Origin: JALHMQ01 sp037441125 | GTDB lineage: Bacteria; Pseudomonadota; Gammaproteobacteria; Burkholderiales; Burkholderiaceae_F | Direction of reading: 5' to 3' | DNA: 64,000 bases | NCBI GenBank assembly: GCA_037441125.1 | Contig: JBBIST010000003.1 | Location: 1-64,000, forward strand | Shown here: piece after piece, positions 45,840-54,722 of the stretch | Layout: every line of letters begins with the position of its first letter | How positions within the stretch are numbered: the stretch's first letter is position 1 | The notes under the pieces: model-generated | The model's input: the letters and a program-made list of their open reading frames with translations, nothing else | What the model was told of the DNA's origin: nothing | Database searches by the model: none | Made by a program: the position numbers and the translations under genes

Positions 45840-46301
45840 ATGAGAACGCTTTGGACAGTGGCGGCGGCAGCCGCAGTCGCGTTGGCTCTGGTCGGCTGCG
45901 CAACACAGCAGCGCTCGGCGAGCGTGTATCGGGCCGGCGAGGCGCAGCGCGAACAGGTGGTTCGATTGGCCACCGTCGAGAGCGTGCGCGAGGTGCAGAT
46001 CGACCGCGGCCAGACGGGCGTGGGCACCGGCGCCGGTGCTGTGATCGGCGGTGTTGCCGGCAGCGGCGTCGGTCAGGGACGCGGCTCCGTGGTCGGCGCG
46101 GTCGCCGGCGCCGTCGTCGGCGGCGTCGTCGGCCAGGCGATCGAGAACCGCGCCGGGCTGGTCGCGGCGCTCGAGATCACGGTCCGGCTCGACGACGGGC
46201 AGTTGCGCGCAATCGTGCAGGAAGTCGACGCCCAGCAGTTCAAGCCTGGCGATCGCGTGCGGCTGGTCAGTTCGGGCGGTACGACGCGCGTGACGCGCTG
46301 A
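45840..46301 (+). CDS. Glycine-zipper outer-membrane lipoprotein (SlyB/Pcp-like)
   Basis: The 153-aa precursor has a lipoprotein signal with lipobox ALVGC (Cys20). It then has a glycine-zipper 2TM segment (GTGAGAVIGGVAGSGVGQGR followed by VVGAVAGAVVGGVVGQAIEN) and a small C-terminal beta domain (ALEITVRLDDGQLRAIVQE, FKPGDRVRLVSSGG). SlyB-like proteins sit in the outer membrane and respond to envelope stress. GAGAGGATCG precedes ATG 45840. Confidence 0.93.
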   Translation: MRTLWTVAAAAAVALALVGCATQQRSASVYRAGEAQREQVVRLATVESVREVQIDRGQTGVGTGAGAVIGGVAGSGVGQGRGSVVGAVAGAVVGGVVGQAIENRAGLVAALEITVRLDDGQLRAIVQEVDAQQFKPGDRVRLVSSGGTTRVTR

Positions 46302-46355
46302 TCGCGGCACGCCTCGCGCCGACGCGGGCATCGCGCGCGATCGGCCCCGTCGCGC

Positions 46356-46892
46356 TCAGAAGCCGGCGCGATTGAGAACCAGCAAAAGGACGTTGACCAG
46401 AACGATAAGCGCCAGCGGCGATAGGTCGATACCGCCGACGAGCGGGATGATGCGCTGGAACGGCGCCAGGAACGGGCGCAGCAGCACCGACACCGCGGGC
46501 GCAATCGGCGCGTGCGGATTCACCCAGCTCAGCACCACGTGGATGATCGTCATCCAGAAGACCAGGTTCAGCGCCCAGCGCAGAACGGTCAACGGCGTCA
46601 GGATCAGTGCCCGGTCCCAATAGACAAGCCCGCGGGCCACGAGATCGGTCAGCGCCAGCGCCAACAAAGCGAGCAGCAAGACCGCGACCAACGGCGCGAA
46701 GTCGAGTCGGCCTGCGGCCGGCGTGAGGCGACGCAACGGCCGCACGGCCCAGTCGGTGAGCGCGATCACGAACTGCGCCAGCGGATTGCGCGCAGGCATT
46801 CCGACCCAGTTCATGTACAGACGCAGCAGGAACACAGCGCCGAAGAGTGCGGCCGCGGTCTCGATCAGCAGGTGGAAGATGTCTGAGAACAC
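46356..46892 (-). CDS. YggT-family membrane protein
   Basis: This 178-aa protein has two YggT repeats, each a pair of membrane helices: FLLRLYMNWVGMPARNPLAQ with LTDWAVRPLRRLTPA, and VVLSWVNPHAPIAPAVSVLL with FQRIIPLVGGIDLSPLALIV. Role uncertain; relatives are linked to cell division or osmotic protection. GTG 46892 (MFSDIFHLLIETAAA) is where the family begins, though no Shine-Dalgarno is evident. It is convergent with the lipoprotein gene. Confidence 0.92.
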   Translation of the reverse strand: MFSDIFHLLIETAAALFGAVFLLRLYMNWVGMPARNPLAQFVIALTDWAVRPLRRLTPAAGRLDFAPLVAVLLLALLALALTDLVARGLVYWDRALILTPLTVLRWALNLVFWMTIIHVVLSWVNPHAPIAPAVSVLLRPFLAPFQRIIPLVGGIDLSPLALIVLVNVLLLVLNRAGF

Positions 46893-46991
46893 GGCAAGCG
46901 CAGCGCCAGCGGAATGAAATCGCGCGATTGTAGCCAGCGGTGCCGCGGGCACCGACCGAACGCGCCTGAACCGACATCAGGTCGGCGGCGC

Positions 46992-47026
46992 AACAAAGAG
47001 AAAGGGCGCTGCGAGAGCAGCGCCCC
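46992..47026 (-). terminator. Rho-independent terminator of the histone-like gene
   Basis: On the minus strand a perfect 9-bp stem GGGCGCTGC/GCAGCGCCC with a 4-base loop (47004-47025) is followed by the T-rich tail TTTCTCTTTGTT. It lies 22 bases after the histone-like gene stop. This is the clearest intrinsic terminator in the window. Confidence 0.85.
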
Positions 47027-47047
47027 GAAGGACCGTTCAGCTAGCCG

Positions 47048-47452
47048 TTAGGGACGGCTGCCGGTCGGAAACGGCCATGCGGCTGCCGGATTGAGGGCGG
47101 ACTTCGCGCCCGGCGCCGCAGCAGCGTTCGGCGCGGCGGTCGTCGGCGCGGACGCCGACGCGGCCGGCTTGGCCGCCTTCTTCGGCGCCGCAGCCTTCTT
47201 CGGCGCCGCAGCCTTCTTCGGCGCCGCGGCCTTCCTGGCGGCGGGCTTGCGCGCCGCCTTAGCCGCCGGCTTCCTAGCTACTTTTTTTTTTGCCACTGCC
47301 TTTTTGGCCGCCTTCTTGGCGGTCTTCTTGGCCGCCTTCTTCGCGGTCTTCTTGGCAGCCTTCTTGGCCGTGGCCTTCTTCGCGGTCTTCTTGGCGGCCT
47401 TCTTGGCCGTGGCTTTCTTCGCAGTCTTCTTCGCAGCTTTCTTCGTTGCCAT
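47048..47452 (-). CDS. Histone H1-like lysine/alanine-rich DNA-binding protein
   Basis: This 134-aa highly basic protein is built from KTAKKA and ATAKKAAKK repeats (residues 4-55), followed by ARKPAAKA and APKKA repeats, and ends in an alanine/proline-rich tail PAAAWPFPTGSRP. It resembles the AlgP/HctB-type histone-like proteins common in Betaproteobacteria and would bind DNA non-specifically. ATG 47452 has AAGGAG six bases upstream. Ten consecutive A residues in the coding strand (47282-47291) form the codons for KKK before VARKP, a slippage-prone site. Repeat number is likely to vary between strains. Confidence 0.9.
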   Translation of the reverse strand: MATKKAAKKTAKKATAKKAAKKTAKKATAKKAAKKTAKKAAKKTAKKAAKKAVAKKKVARKPAAKAARKPAARKAAAPKKAAAPKKAAAPKKAAKPAASASAPTTAAPNAAAAPGAKSALNPAAAWPFPTGSRP

Positions 47453-48096
47453 GAATCGCTCCTTCAGCATGCTGATTGGGAAGGAAACCCGGCGCGAGAT
47501 GCGGCCGGGCCATTCATCGGCGCACGCGGAAGCTCCGGCGCCGCGGCAGACCCAGAAGAGCGTTTGAGGCGCAGATCCGAGTGCAGCGCGGAACGTTCAG
47601 GGCAGTAGCCGCTGACGCTGATGAATTCGGTAGCACGCTGCCGGGCCGGCTGGCGCGCGCAGGCGGAAAGCGGCGCGGCGACGAGTCGCGGCGCGCGCGC
47701 GAACGCCGGCGCGAAGCCGGCGCCGTCCTGCATGTTCGGGGTGATTTGCCTGCCGCCGGCGGGGCGCTGCGGCAAGAGCTGGCGGCGCGACCCCGCGGGG
47801 GGCACGAAGCCGCAGAACCGGATCGTCCTGGATGCGAGTCGTCTGTTGAGTTCGACGATGAAGCGGGATGGTCGACTGTCCGGATTCAACTCAGTGATCG
47901 ATCGTCGCTTGTTAATCAAACCGATCGAGCAACCAAACTTGAGTTCGCTTTTTACTCGCAACGCAGTTCGATCGCAAGAGAAATGCGTGCGACCGATGGA
48001 TGAGTGTTCGATTTCAGGCACGACAGTTCGCCGCGAGCGCACCCGCGTACACATCGTCGTTGCCTGCATCGCGCACCGCGGGCGATCCACGCCTGA
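47453..48096. other. Intergenic region between the histone-like gene and nrdB
   Basis: No recognisable gene, RNA or mobile element is found in these 644 bases. The segment from about 47821 to 48000 drops to about 50% GC. Frames are open on both strands but have no codon bias or family resemblance. The minus-strand promoter for the histone-like gene should lie at the left end. Confidence 0.5.
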
Positions 48097-49224
48097 TCAC
48101 CCCCAGTTGAGCGCGCCGCCCGACTGATACTCGATGACGCGCGTCTCGAAGAAGTTGCGTTCCTTTTTCAGGTCGATCATCTCGCTCATCCACGGAAAGG
48201 GGTTGTCCTCCTGACCGAACATCGGCGCCAGGCCGATCTGCTGCGCGCGCCGGTTGGCGATGAAGCGCAGGTAGCCCTTGAACATCGGCGCGTTCAAGCC
48301 GAGCACGCCGCGCGGCATCGTGTCCTCGGCGTAGGCGTACTCGAGGTCGACCGCGCGGCGGAACAGGTCGGTCACCTGGGCGCGAAACTGCGGTGTCCAC
48401 AGGTGCGGGTTTTCGAGCTTGATCTGGTTGATCAGGTCGATTCCGAAGTTGCAGTGCATCGACTCGTCGCGCAGGATGTACTGGTACTGCTCGGCCGCCC
48501 CGGTCATCTTGTTCTGCCGGCCCAGGGCCAGGATCTGGGCGAAGCCGACGTAGAAGAACAGGCCCTCCATCAGGCAGGCGAAGACGATCAGCGACTGCAG
48601 CAGCTTGCGGTCGGCGTCGTCGGTCCCGGTCTGGAACTGCGGATCGGTCAGGGCGTCGATGAACGGGATCAGGAACTCGTCCTTGGCGCGGATGCAGTCG
48701 ACCTCGTGGTAGGCGTTGAAGATCTCGCCTTCGTCCAGTCCGAGCGACTCGACGATGTACTGGTAGGCGTGGGTGTGGATCGCCTCCTCGAAGGCCTGGC
48801 GCAGCAGGAACTGGCGGCACTCGGGCGCCGTGATGTGGCGGTAGGTGCCGAGAACGATGTTGTTGGCGGCGAGCGAGTCGGCGGTGACAAAGAAGCCGAG
48901 ATTGCGCTTGACGATGCGCCTTTCGTCGTCGCTCAGCCCGTTCGGGTCGCGCCACAAGGCGATGTCGCGCGACATGTTGACTTCCTGCGGCATCCAGTGA
49001 TTGGCGCAGGCAGCCAGGTACTTGTCCCAGGCCCACTTGTACTTCAAGGGGACCAACTGGTTCACGTCGGTGCGGCCGTTGATGATCCGCTTGTCGGCGG
49101 CGTTCACGCGCCGCAGGTCGACTGCGGCCGGCGATCGACCTGCCGGCATGGCCGGCGCTTGCGCCGTGCCCGCTTGCGGCACGGCACGTACGCCGGCGGC
49201 GATCTGTTCGTTCCAGGAAAGCAC
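48097..49224 (-). CDS. nrdB: NrdB, class Ia ribonucleotide reductase small subunit
   Basis: NrdB (375 aa) holds the di-iron centre and tyrosyl radical that start ribonucleotide reduction. Metal ligands and radical site are visible: FFVTADSLAANNIVL (Asp), RQAFEEAIHTHAYQYIVESL (Glu, His and the radical Tyr at the E. coli Tyr122 position), and ILRDESMHCNFGIDLI (Glu, His). The radical position is Tyr, unlike the Phe of Chlamydia-type class Ic proteins with a similar sequence. The C-terminus is GGALNWG. It lies 38 bases after nrdA on the same strand, in one operon. Confidence 0.97.
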   Translation of the reverse strand: MLSWNEQIAAGVRAVPQAGTAQAPAMPAGRSPAAVDLRRVNAADKRIINGRTDVNQLVPLKYKWAWDKYLAACANHWMPQEVNMSRDIALWRDPNGLSDDERRIVKRNLGFFVTADSLAANNIVLGTYRHITAPECRQFLLRQAFEEAIHTHAYQYIVESLGLDEGEIFNAYHEVDCIRAKDEFLIPFIDALTDPQFQTGTDDADRKLLQSLIVFACLMEGLFFYVGFAQILALGRQNKMTGAAEQYQYILRDESMHCNFGIDLINQIKLENPHLWTPQFRAQVTDLFRRAVDLEYAYAEDTMPRGVLGLNAPMFKGYLRFIANRRAQQIGLAPMFGQEDNPFPWMSEMIDLKKERNFFETRVIEYQSGGALNWG

Positions 49225-49262
49225 CTGTCCCCCTTTGGCGTTGGTTGGCTCTCGGCCGCCTC

Positions 49263-52202
49263 TTACTGGCAGGCCTCGCAGTCGGCGAAGCCCGAGTCGC
49301 CCGGCTTGAGTCCACAGACGGTGCCCTCGGCCAGGGGCGAGGGCGCCGCGCTCGCGCCGAAGGCGCTGCCTGCGGCCACGGCGTTAAGTTCGCCGCCGCG
49401 CGTCGAGGTCGACTTCTCGGCCCGGGTGGCGCCGACGGTGCGCAGGTAGTACGTGGTCTTGAGCCCGCGGCGCCAGGCGAGCTTGTAGGTTTCGTCGAGC
49501 GTCTTGCCCGAGGCGCCCGCCAGGTAGATGTTCAGCGACTGCGCCTGGTCGATCCATTTCTGGCGCCGCGCCGCGGCCTCGATCAGCCAGCGCGGATCGA
49601 TCTCGAAGGCGGTCGCGTACAGGCTGCGCAGTTGCGGCGGAACGCGGTCGATCCGCGCTAGGCTGCCGTCGAAGTACTTGAGGTCGGCCACCATCACCTC
49701 GTCCCACAGGCCGATCTTCTTCAGGTCGCGCACCAGGTACTGGTTGACGACCGTGAACTCGCCCGACAGGTTCGACTTGACGAACAGGTTCTGGAAGGTC
49801 GGCTCGATGCTGGCGGCAACGCCGACGATGTTGGAGATCGTCGCCGTCGGCGCGATCGCCACGCAGTTGGAGTTGCGCATCCCGAACTGCCGGATGCGCT
49901 CGCGCAGCGCCTCCCAGTCCAAGGTCGAAGTCAGGTCGACGTCGACCAGCGAGGTTGATGAGGCGCCGTCGCCCGGCAGGGCGCCGCGGCTTTCGGCCAG
50001 CAGCGCCAGCGTGTCCTGCGGCAGGATGCCGCGTTCCCACAGCGAGCCGGCGAAGGTCGAATAGCGGCCGCGCTCGGCCGCCAACTCGGTCGAGGCCCAG
50101 TAGGCGTAGTAGCAGACGGCTTCCTGGCTGCGGTCGGCGAAATCGACCGCCGCCTGCGACGCATACGGCGTGCGCATCAGGTGCAGGCAGTCCTGGAAGC
50201 CCATGATGCCGAGCCCGACCGGGCGATGGCGCAGGTTCGAGTTGCGCGCCTTCGGCACGGCGTAATAGTTGAGGTCGATGACGTTGTCGAGCATCCGCAT
50301 CGCCGTGCGGATCGTCGCTTTCAGCTTGTCGTGGTCGAGCTCGAAGCCGCCGCGGCCGTCGGCCTTCATGTGCGCCGGCAGGTTGACCGAGCCGAGGTTG
50401 CACACCGCGATCTCGGCCGCCGAAGTGTTCAGGGTGATCTCGGTGCACAGGTTCGAACTGTGGATCACGCCGGCGTGTTGCTGCGGCGAGCGGACGTTGC
50501 AGGCGTCCTTGAAGGTGATCCACGGGTGCCCGGTCTCGAACAGCATCGACAGCATCTTGCGCCACAACTGCACCGCCGGGATCTTCCTGAACAGTTTGAT
50601 CTCGCCGCGCGCCACCCGGGCTTCGTGGCGCAGATAGGCCTCTTCGAAGTCGCGCCCGAACTTGTCGTGCAGGTCGGGACAGTCGGACGGCGACAGCAGC
50701 GTCCAGTCGCCGCCGGCAATGACCCGCTTCATGAACAGGTCCGGAATCCAGTTCGCGGTGTTCATGTCGTGCGTGCGGCGGCGGTCGTCGCCGGTGTTCT
50801 TGCGCAGCTCGAGGAACTCCTCGAGGTCGAGGTGCCAGGTCTCGAGGTAGCAGCACACCGCGCCCTTGCGCTTGCCGCCCTGGTTGACCGCGACCGCGGT
50901 GTCGTTGACGACCTTCAGGAAGGGCACGACGCCCTGGCTCTTGCCGTTCGTCCCCTTGATGTGCGCTCCGAGCGCGCGCACCGGCGTCCAGTCGTTGCCC
51001 AACCCGCCGGCGTACTTGGCGAGCAGCGCGTTTTCCTTGATCGCCTCGTAGATGCCCTCCAGGTCGTCGCTGACCGTGCTCAGATAGCAGGAAGACAGCT
51101 GCGAGTGGCGGGTGCCGCTGTTGAACAGGGTCGGCGTCGAACTCATGAAGTCGAAGCTCGACAGGGCCCGGTAGAACTCGATCGCGCGCGCCTCGCGGTC
51201 GATCTCGTTCAGCGCCAAGCCCATTGCCACGCGCATGAAGAACGCCTGCGGCAGCTCGAAGCGGCGGCCTTGGTGGTGCAGGAAGTAGCGGTCGTACAGA
51301 GTCTGCAGGCCGAGGTAGTCGAACTGCAGGTCGCGCTCCGGCAGCAGCGCCTGCGCCAGTCGCGCCAGGTCAAACTGGGCCAGCCGCTCGTCGAGCAACT
51401 CGGCCTCGATGCCGTGGCGGATGAAGCCGGGAAAGTACTCGGCGTAGCGCGCCGCCATTTGCGCCTGCGACACTTCCTCGCCGAGCGCCTCGGCGCGCAT
51501 CGTGTGCAGAAGCAGACGGGCGGTGGCGTAGGAATAGGCCGGATCCCGCTCGATCAGAGCGCGCGCCGCCAGGATCGCCGACTTGTAGACCTCGTCGAGC
51601 GGCACACCGTCATAAAGATTCCTGACCGTCGCCGCCAAGATCGCCTCGGGCGCGACCTGATCGCCCAGCCCGGCGCAGGCCGAGTCGATCAAGGTGCGCA
51701 CGCGCGCCAGGTCGAGCGGCACGCGCGCGCCCTTGTCGACCATCGTCAGCGGCGGCGCCTCCTGGTCGGCGGCCCGTGCCGCCCGCTCCTGCGCGCGACG
51801 CTCTCTATATAGAACGTAAGCGCGGGCGACGTCGTGGGCGCCGTCGCGCATCAGCGCCAATTCGACCTGATCCTGCACCGCCTCGATATGGATCGAGCCG
51901 CCCGCCGGATGCCGCCGCTGCAGCGATGCGACCACGTTCGCGGTCAGCTTCTCGACCTGCTCGCGCACCGCCGCCGAGGCCGCCCCCTGGCCTCCGCGCA
52001 CCGCGAGGAATGCCTTGGTCATCGCCAGCGCAATCTTTGCCGGCTCGAAGGCCACGACCGCGCCGTTGCGGCGGATCAGCTTGTAGTCGGACAGCGCCAC
52101 GGCTCGGGCGCCGTCGACGGTCAGCAGCGGCGCCCGCGGCGGCGCTGCGCTCAATCCGGCGCTGGCGCCGGTCGCGGCGGTGCGCGCTTCACCAACCTGC
52201 AT
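49263..52202 (-). CDS. nrdA: NrdA, class Ia ribonucleotide reductase large subunit
   Basis: NrdA (979 aa) reduces ribonucleoside diphosphates. An N-terminal ATP-cone (KLIRRNGAVVAFEPAKIALAM-type, residues about 42-130) senses dATP/ATP. The catalytic core has FNSGTRHSQLSSCYL, the radical-site SSNLCTEITLNT and PTATISNIVGVAASIEP. The C-terminal redox pair is CEACQ. ATG 52202 has GGGAGG four to five bases upstream; further upstream codons in frame are non-coding. Two NrdR boxes about 210-255 bases upstream point to repression by NrdR. Confidence 0.97.
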   Translation of the reverse strand: MQVGEARTAATGASAGLSAAPPRAPLLTVDGARAVALSDYKLIRRNGAVVAFEPAKIALAMTKAFLAVRGGQGAASAAVREQVEKLTANVVASLQRRHPAGGSIHIEAVQDQVELALMRDGAHDVARAYVLYRERRAQERAARAADQEAPPLTMVDKGARVPLDLARVRTLIDSACAGLGDQVAPEAILAATVRNLYDGVPLDEVYKSAILAARALIERDPAYSYATARLLLHTMRAEALGEEVSQAQMAARYAEYFPGFIRHGIEAELLDERLAQFDLARLAQALLPERDLQFDYLGLQTLYDRYFLHHQGRRFELPQAFFMRVAMGLALNEIDREARAIEFYRALSSFDFMSSTPTLFNSGTRHSQLSSCYLSTVSDDLEGIYEAIKENALLAKYAGGLGNDWTPVRALGAHIKGTNGKSQGVVPFLKVVNDTAVAVNQGGKRKGAVCCYLETWHLDLEEFLELRKNTGDDRRRTHDMNTANWIPDLFMKRVIAGGDWTLLSPSDCPDLHDKFGRDFEEAYLRHEARVARGEIKLFRKIPAVQLWRKMLSMLFETGHPWITFKDACNVRSPQQHAGVIHSSNLCTEITLNTSAAEIAVCNLGSVNLPAHMKADGRGGFELDHDKLKATIRTAMRMLDNVIDLNYYAVPKARNSNLRHRPVGLGIMGFQDCLHLMRTPYASQAAVDFADRSQEAVCYYAYWASTELAAERGRYSTFAGSLWERGILPQDTLALLAESRGALPGDGASSTSLVDVDLTSTLDWEALRERIRQFGMRNSNCVAIAPTATISNIVGVAASIEPTFQNLFVKSNLSGEFTVVNQYLVRDLKKIGLWDEVMVADLKYFDGSLARIDRVPPQLRSLYATAFEIDPRWLIEAAARRQKWIDQAQSLNIYLAGASGKTLDETYKLAWRRGLKTTYYLRTVGATRAEKSTSTRGGELNAVAAGSAFGASAAPSPLAEGTVCGLKPGDSGFADCEACQ

Positions 52203-52410
52203 TCGACCTCCCGAGTCGCTGCCGCCGTTCGCGTCCACAGCGCAGACGAGCCTAAACCGCACCACAAAATCTTGATCAATTCTTTCCGGTCGCCACCAGA
52301 TGTCGATGCGCAGACCGCATCCGCGAAACTCTGCCTGCCCTGCACAGCCGGCAAGTGCGTACACGACGGCGCAGGGTCCGATTGCCAGGCTGCCAGGCTG
52401 TCATCGTTGA
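52203..52410 (-). other. nrdA leader region
   Basis: These 208 bases between the NrdR boxes and the nrdA start contain no gene. If the promoter overlaps the boxes, this is an unusually long 5' leader for nrdA. The rest of the gap, 52458-52567, shows nothing recognisable. No riboswitch or terminator was recognised. Confidence 0.45.
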
Positions 52411-52457
52411 CCTCAACATATTGTATGAGCAAGGCAGCACTGCACTACAGGTAGTGC
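52411..52457 (-). promoter_or_regulatory. Tandem NrdR boxes upstream of nrdAB
   Basis: Read on the minus strand, ATACAATATGTTGAGG (52426-52411) matches the NrdR consensus acaCwAtATaTwGwgt at 13 of 16 positions, including all core bases. GCACTACCTGTAGTGC (52457-52442) matches at 11 of 16. The box centres are 31 bp apart, the spacing known for NrdR tandem sites. TACAAT inside the first box may be the -10. NrdR represses ribonucleotide reductase genes; the nrdR gene itself is not in this window. Confidence 0.72.
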
Positions 52458-52567
52458 GAAGCGATCATAGGCAAGCCGCGTGGAAAACTCAACCGAAATC
52501 TGTTTGGCCGCCGGCTGCTGACCGCGGTGCAGCCGACGTCGCTGCCACCGCACAGGGCGCTGCCGGC

Positions 52568-53134
52568 TCAGCTGCGGCCGCGGCGCAGGCGCGCCAGTGC
52601 CGGCGCGCGCTGCCAGTCGAAGAAGGGCCCGGGGTCGGTCTTGCGCTCGGTCGCGACCTCGCTGTGCGCGTGTGCCGCGACGATCGGGTAGGCGGCGATC
52701 AACGCCGAGGTCAGCCGCTCGAGGGCGCGATACTGAGCGTCGGTGAACGGCACAAAGTCAGTGCCTTCCAGTTCAATGCCGATCGAGAAGGCGTTGCAGT
52801 CTCTGCGTGCGCCCAGGCGAGACTCGCCGGCGTGCCAGGCGCGATCGCTGCAGGCGACGAACTGGGTAAGGCGCCCGCTGCGCTCGATCAGGAAGTGCGC
52901 CGACACGCGCAGGTGTGCGAGCTGGTCGAGAAACGGATGCACGCCGGCCGGCAGCGTGTTGGTGAACAATCGCTGCACGTGGCCGGCACCGAAGACGCCC
53001 GGCGGCAGGCTGATGTTGTGCATCACGATCAGTTCGATCGCGGTTCCCGGCGGGCGCCGGTCGTAGTTCGGCGAGGCAAGTCGCTCGACACCGTCGAGCC
53101 AGCCGTCGGCGCCGACGCGAAGCGCTTCGCTCAT
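52568..53134 (-). CDS. ampD: AmpD, 1,6-anhydro-N-acetylmuramyl-L-alanine amidase
   Basis: AmpD (188 aa) is the zinc amidase of cytoplasmic peptidoglycan recycling. Zinc ligands appear in IVMHNISLPPGVFG (His) and AHSEVATERKTDPGPFFDW (His and Asp). SAHFLIERSGRLTQFVAC and GIELEGTDFVPFTDAQY are typical. It acts on anhydromuropeptides released by lytic transglycosylases such as the two in this window. It lies between pilR and nrdA, a common betaproteobacterial position. Confidence 0.95.
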   Translation of the reverse strand: MSEALRVGADGWLDGVERLASPNYDRRPPGTAIELIVMHNISLPPGVFGAGHVQRLFTNTLPAGVHPFLDQLAHLRVSAHFLIERSGRLTQFVACSDRAWHAGESRLGARRDCNAFSIGIELEGTDFVPFTDAQYRALERLTSALIAAYPIVAAHAHSEVATERKTDPGPFFDWQRAPALARLRRGRS

Positions 53135-53192
53135 GCGCTCGTGTGCGCGCCGGCGGTCCCGGCCAGAGGGGGGCGCGCGGCCATCGGCGCAG

Positions 53193-54722
53193 TCAGCGCA
53201 GTCCGAGGCGCTGCATTCGGTATCGCAACTGCCTGAAGGTCAGACCGAGCAGTTGCGCGGCCGCCGTGCGGTTATGCCCGGTGCGTGCCAGCGCGGCGCG
53301 AATCGCCTCGCGCTCGACGTCGTCCAGATAGGCGGTGAGGTCGGCCGGCACAGCGTCGCCGGCGCGCGGCCCCGGCAGCGCACCTGGCGGCGGCGACGCC
53401 GGCGTCGCTGCATGTGCGGCCGCGGTCGGCACCGCCTCTGCGCTCGCTTCGGCGGTAGCGCTGCGATCGGCCTGCGGTGCCGGCTCGGCCTCGAGCAGCA
53501 GATCGACCTCGGCCTGCGGCAGCATCAGGTCGATCGGCTCCAGCCATGACCCGGAAGCGAGAGCCACGGCGCGCTCGAGCACGTTCTCCAGTTCGCGCAC
53601 GTTGCCAGGAAACGGGTGGCGTGCGAGCGCTTGCTCGGCGGCCGGTGACAGACGCGCCGGCTCGCCGCCGCTGCGCTCGGCGATTCGCGCCAGCAGGGCA
53701 TCGGCGATCAACGGGATGTCCTCGGCGCGCTCGCGCAGGCTTGGCACCCGCAGCTCGATCACGTGCAGGCGATAGAACAGATCCTGGCGGAAGCGACCGC
53801 TCGCCGCCAGTCTGGTCAGATCCTGGTGGGTCGCGCTCAGCAGCCGGACATCGACCGGTTCCTCGACGGTGGCGCCGACCTTGCGCACGCGTCGCTCCTG
53901 GATCGCACGCAGCAACTTGACCTGCATCGGCAGCGGCAGCTCGGCCACCTCGTCCAGGAACAAGGTGCCGCCGGCAGCGGCCTGGAAGAAGCCGTCGCGA
54001 TCGCGCTCGGCGCCGGTGAAGGCCCCGCGCCGGTAGCCGAAGAACTCGGCCTCCATCAGCGTCTCGGCAATGGCGCCGCAATTGACGGCAACGAAGGGGG
54101 CGGCGTGGCGCGCCGAACACTCGTGAATCGCCCGCGCCACCAGCTCCTTGCCGCTGCCCGATTCGCCGCGGATCGCCACCGGCGCCATACTGCGGCCCAG
54201 CCGCTCGATCATCGAGCGCAACTGCTGCATCTGCGACGACTCGCCGAGCAGCCTGGCCAGCGCCGGTGCGCGGCTGGCGTCGCTGTCGGCGCGGCCATGC
54301 CGCTCAGAGCCCAGTGCCGAGCGCACCAGCAGCCGCAACTGCTCGAGGTCGACCGGCTTGGTCAGATAGTCGAACGCGCCAGCCTTCAGGGCCGCGACCG
54401 CGTTCTCGGCGCTGCCGTAGGCGGTGATCACGGCGATCGGCGGCGACTCGCGCCACTTGCCCTGCGCCACGTCGCGCACCAGGTCCAGCCCGGTGCCGTC
54501 CGGCAGACGCATGTCGGTCAGCACCAGCGCATAGCGATTGCGCTCGAGCAGCTGGCGCGCCGCGGCGACCGACTCGGAGCCGTCGACGTCGAGCCCGAGC
54601 CGCACCAGCGTCAGTGCGAGCAGCTCGCGCAGGTCGGCCTCGTCGTCGACCACCAGCACCGCGGGCGTGCGCCGAGCGGCGTCGCCTGTGCCGTGGTTGG
54701 CGGCAGTTCCAGTGGCGCTCAT
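53193..54722 (-). CDS. pilR: PilR-type sigma-54 response regulator
   Basis: The 509-aa protein has a receiver domain (VLVVDDEADLRELLAL; phosphorylated Asp in LVLTDMRLPDGTGLDL). A sigma-54 AAA+ domain follows, with Walker A IRGESGSGKELVARAI, the sigma-54 contact loop YRRGAFTGAERDRDG and LFLDEVAELPLPMQVKLL. The C-terminal Fis-type helix-turn-helix is NRTAAAQLLGLTFRQLRYRM. PilR activates type IV pilin transcription. ATG 54722 overlaps the pilS stop (ATGA). A low-complexity linker of about 60 residues precedes the DNA-binding domain. No pilin gene is in the window. Confidence 0.93.
   Translation of the reverse strand: MSATGTAANHGTGDAARRTPAVLVVDDEADLRELLALTLVRLGLDVDGSESVAAARQLLERNRYALVLTDMRLPDGTGLDLVRDVAQGKWRESPPIAVITAYGSAENAVAALKAGAFDYLTKPVDLEQLRLLVRSALGSERHGRADSDASRAPALARLLGESSQMQQLRSMIERLGRSMAPVAIRGESGSGKELVARAIHECSARHAAPFVAVNCGAIAETLMEAEFFGYRRGAFTGAERDRDGFFQAAAGGTLFLDEVAELPLPMQVKLLRAIQERRVRKVGATVEEPVDVRLLSATHQDLTRLAASGRFRQDLFYRLHVIELRVPSLRERAEDIPLIADALLARIAERSGGEPARLSPAAEQALARHPFPGNVRELENVLERAVALASGSWLEPIDLMLPQAEVDLLLEAEPAPQADRSATAEASAEAVPTAAAHAATPASPPPGALPGPRAGDAVPADLTAYLDDVEREAIRAALARTGHNRTAAAQLLGLTFRQLRYRMQRLGLR

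Noticed and set aside
47464..48090. A 208-codon minus-strand frame in the gap between the histone-like gene and nrdB
   Set aside because: It has no recognisable domain, lacks the codon bias of neighbouring genes and spans a lower-GC intergenic stretch.
52203..52364. Upstream extension of nrdA by 54 codons
   Set aside because: The ATG at 52202 has a strong GGAGG, the extra residues are not conserved-looking, and the region lies in the leader downstream of the NrdR boxes.
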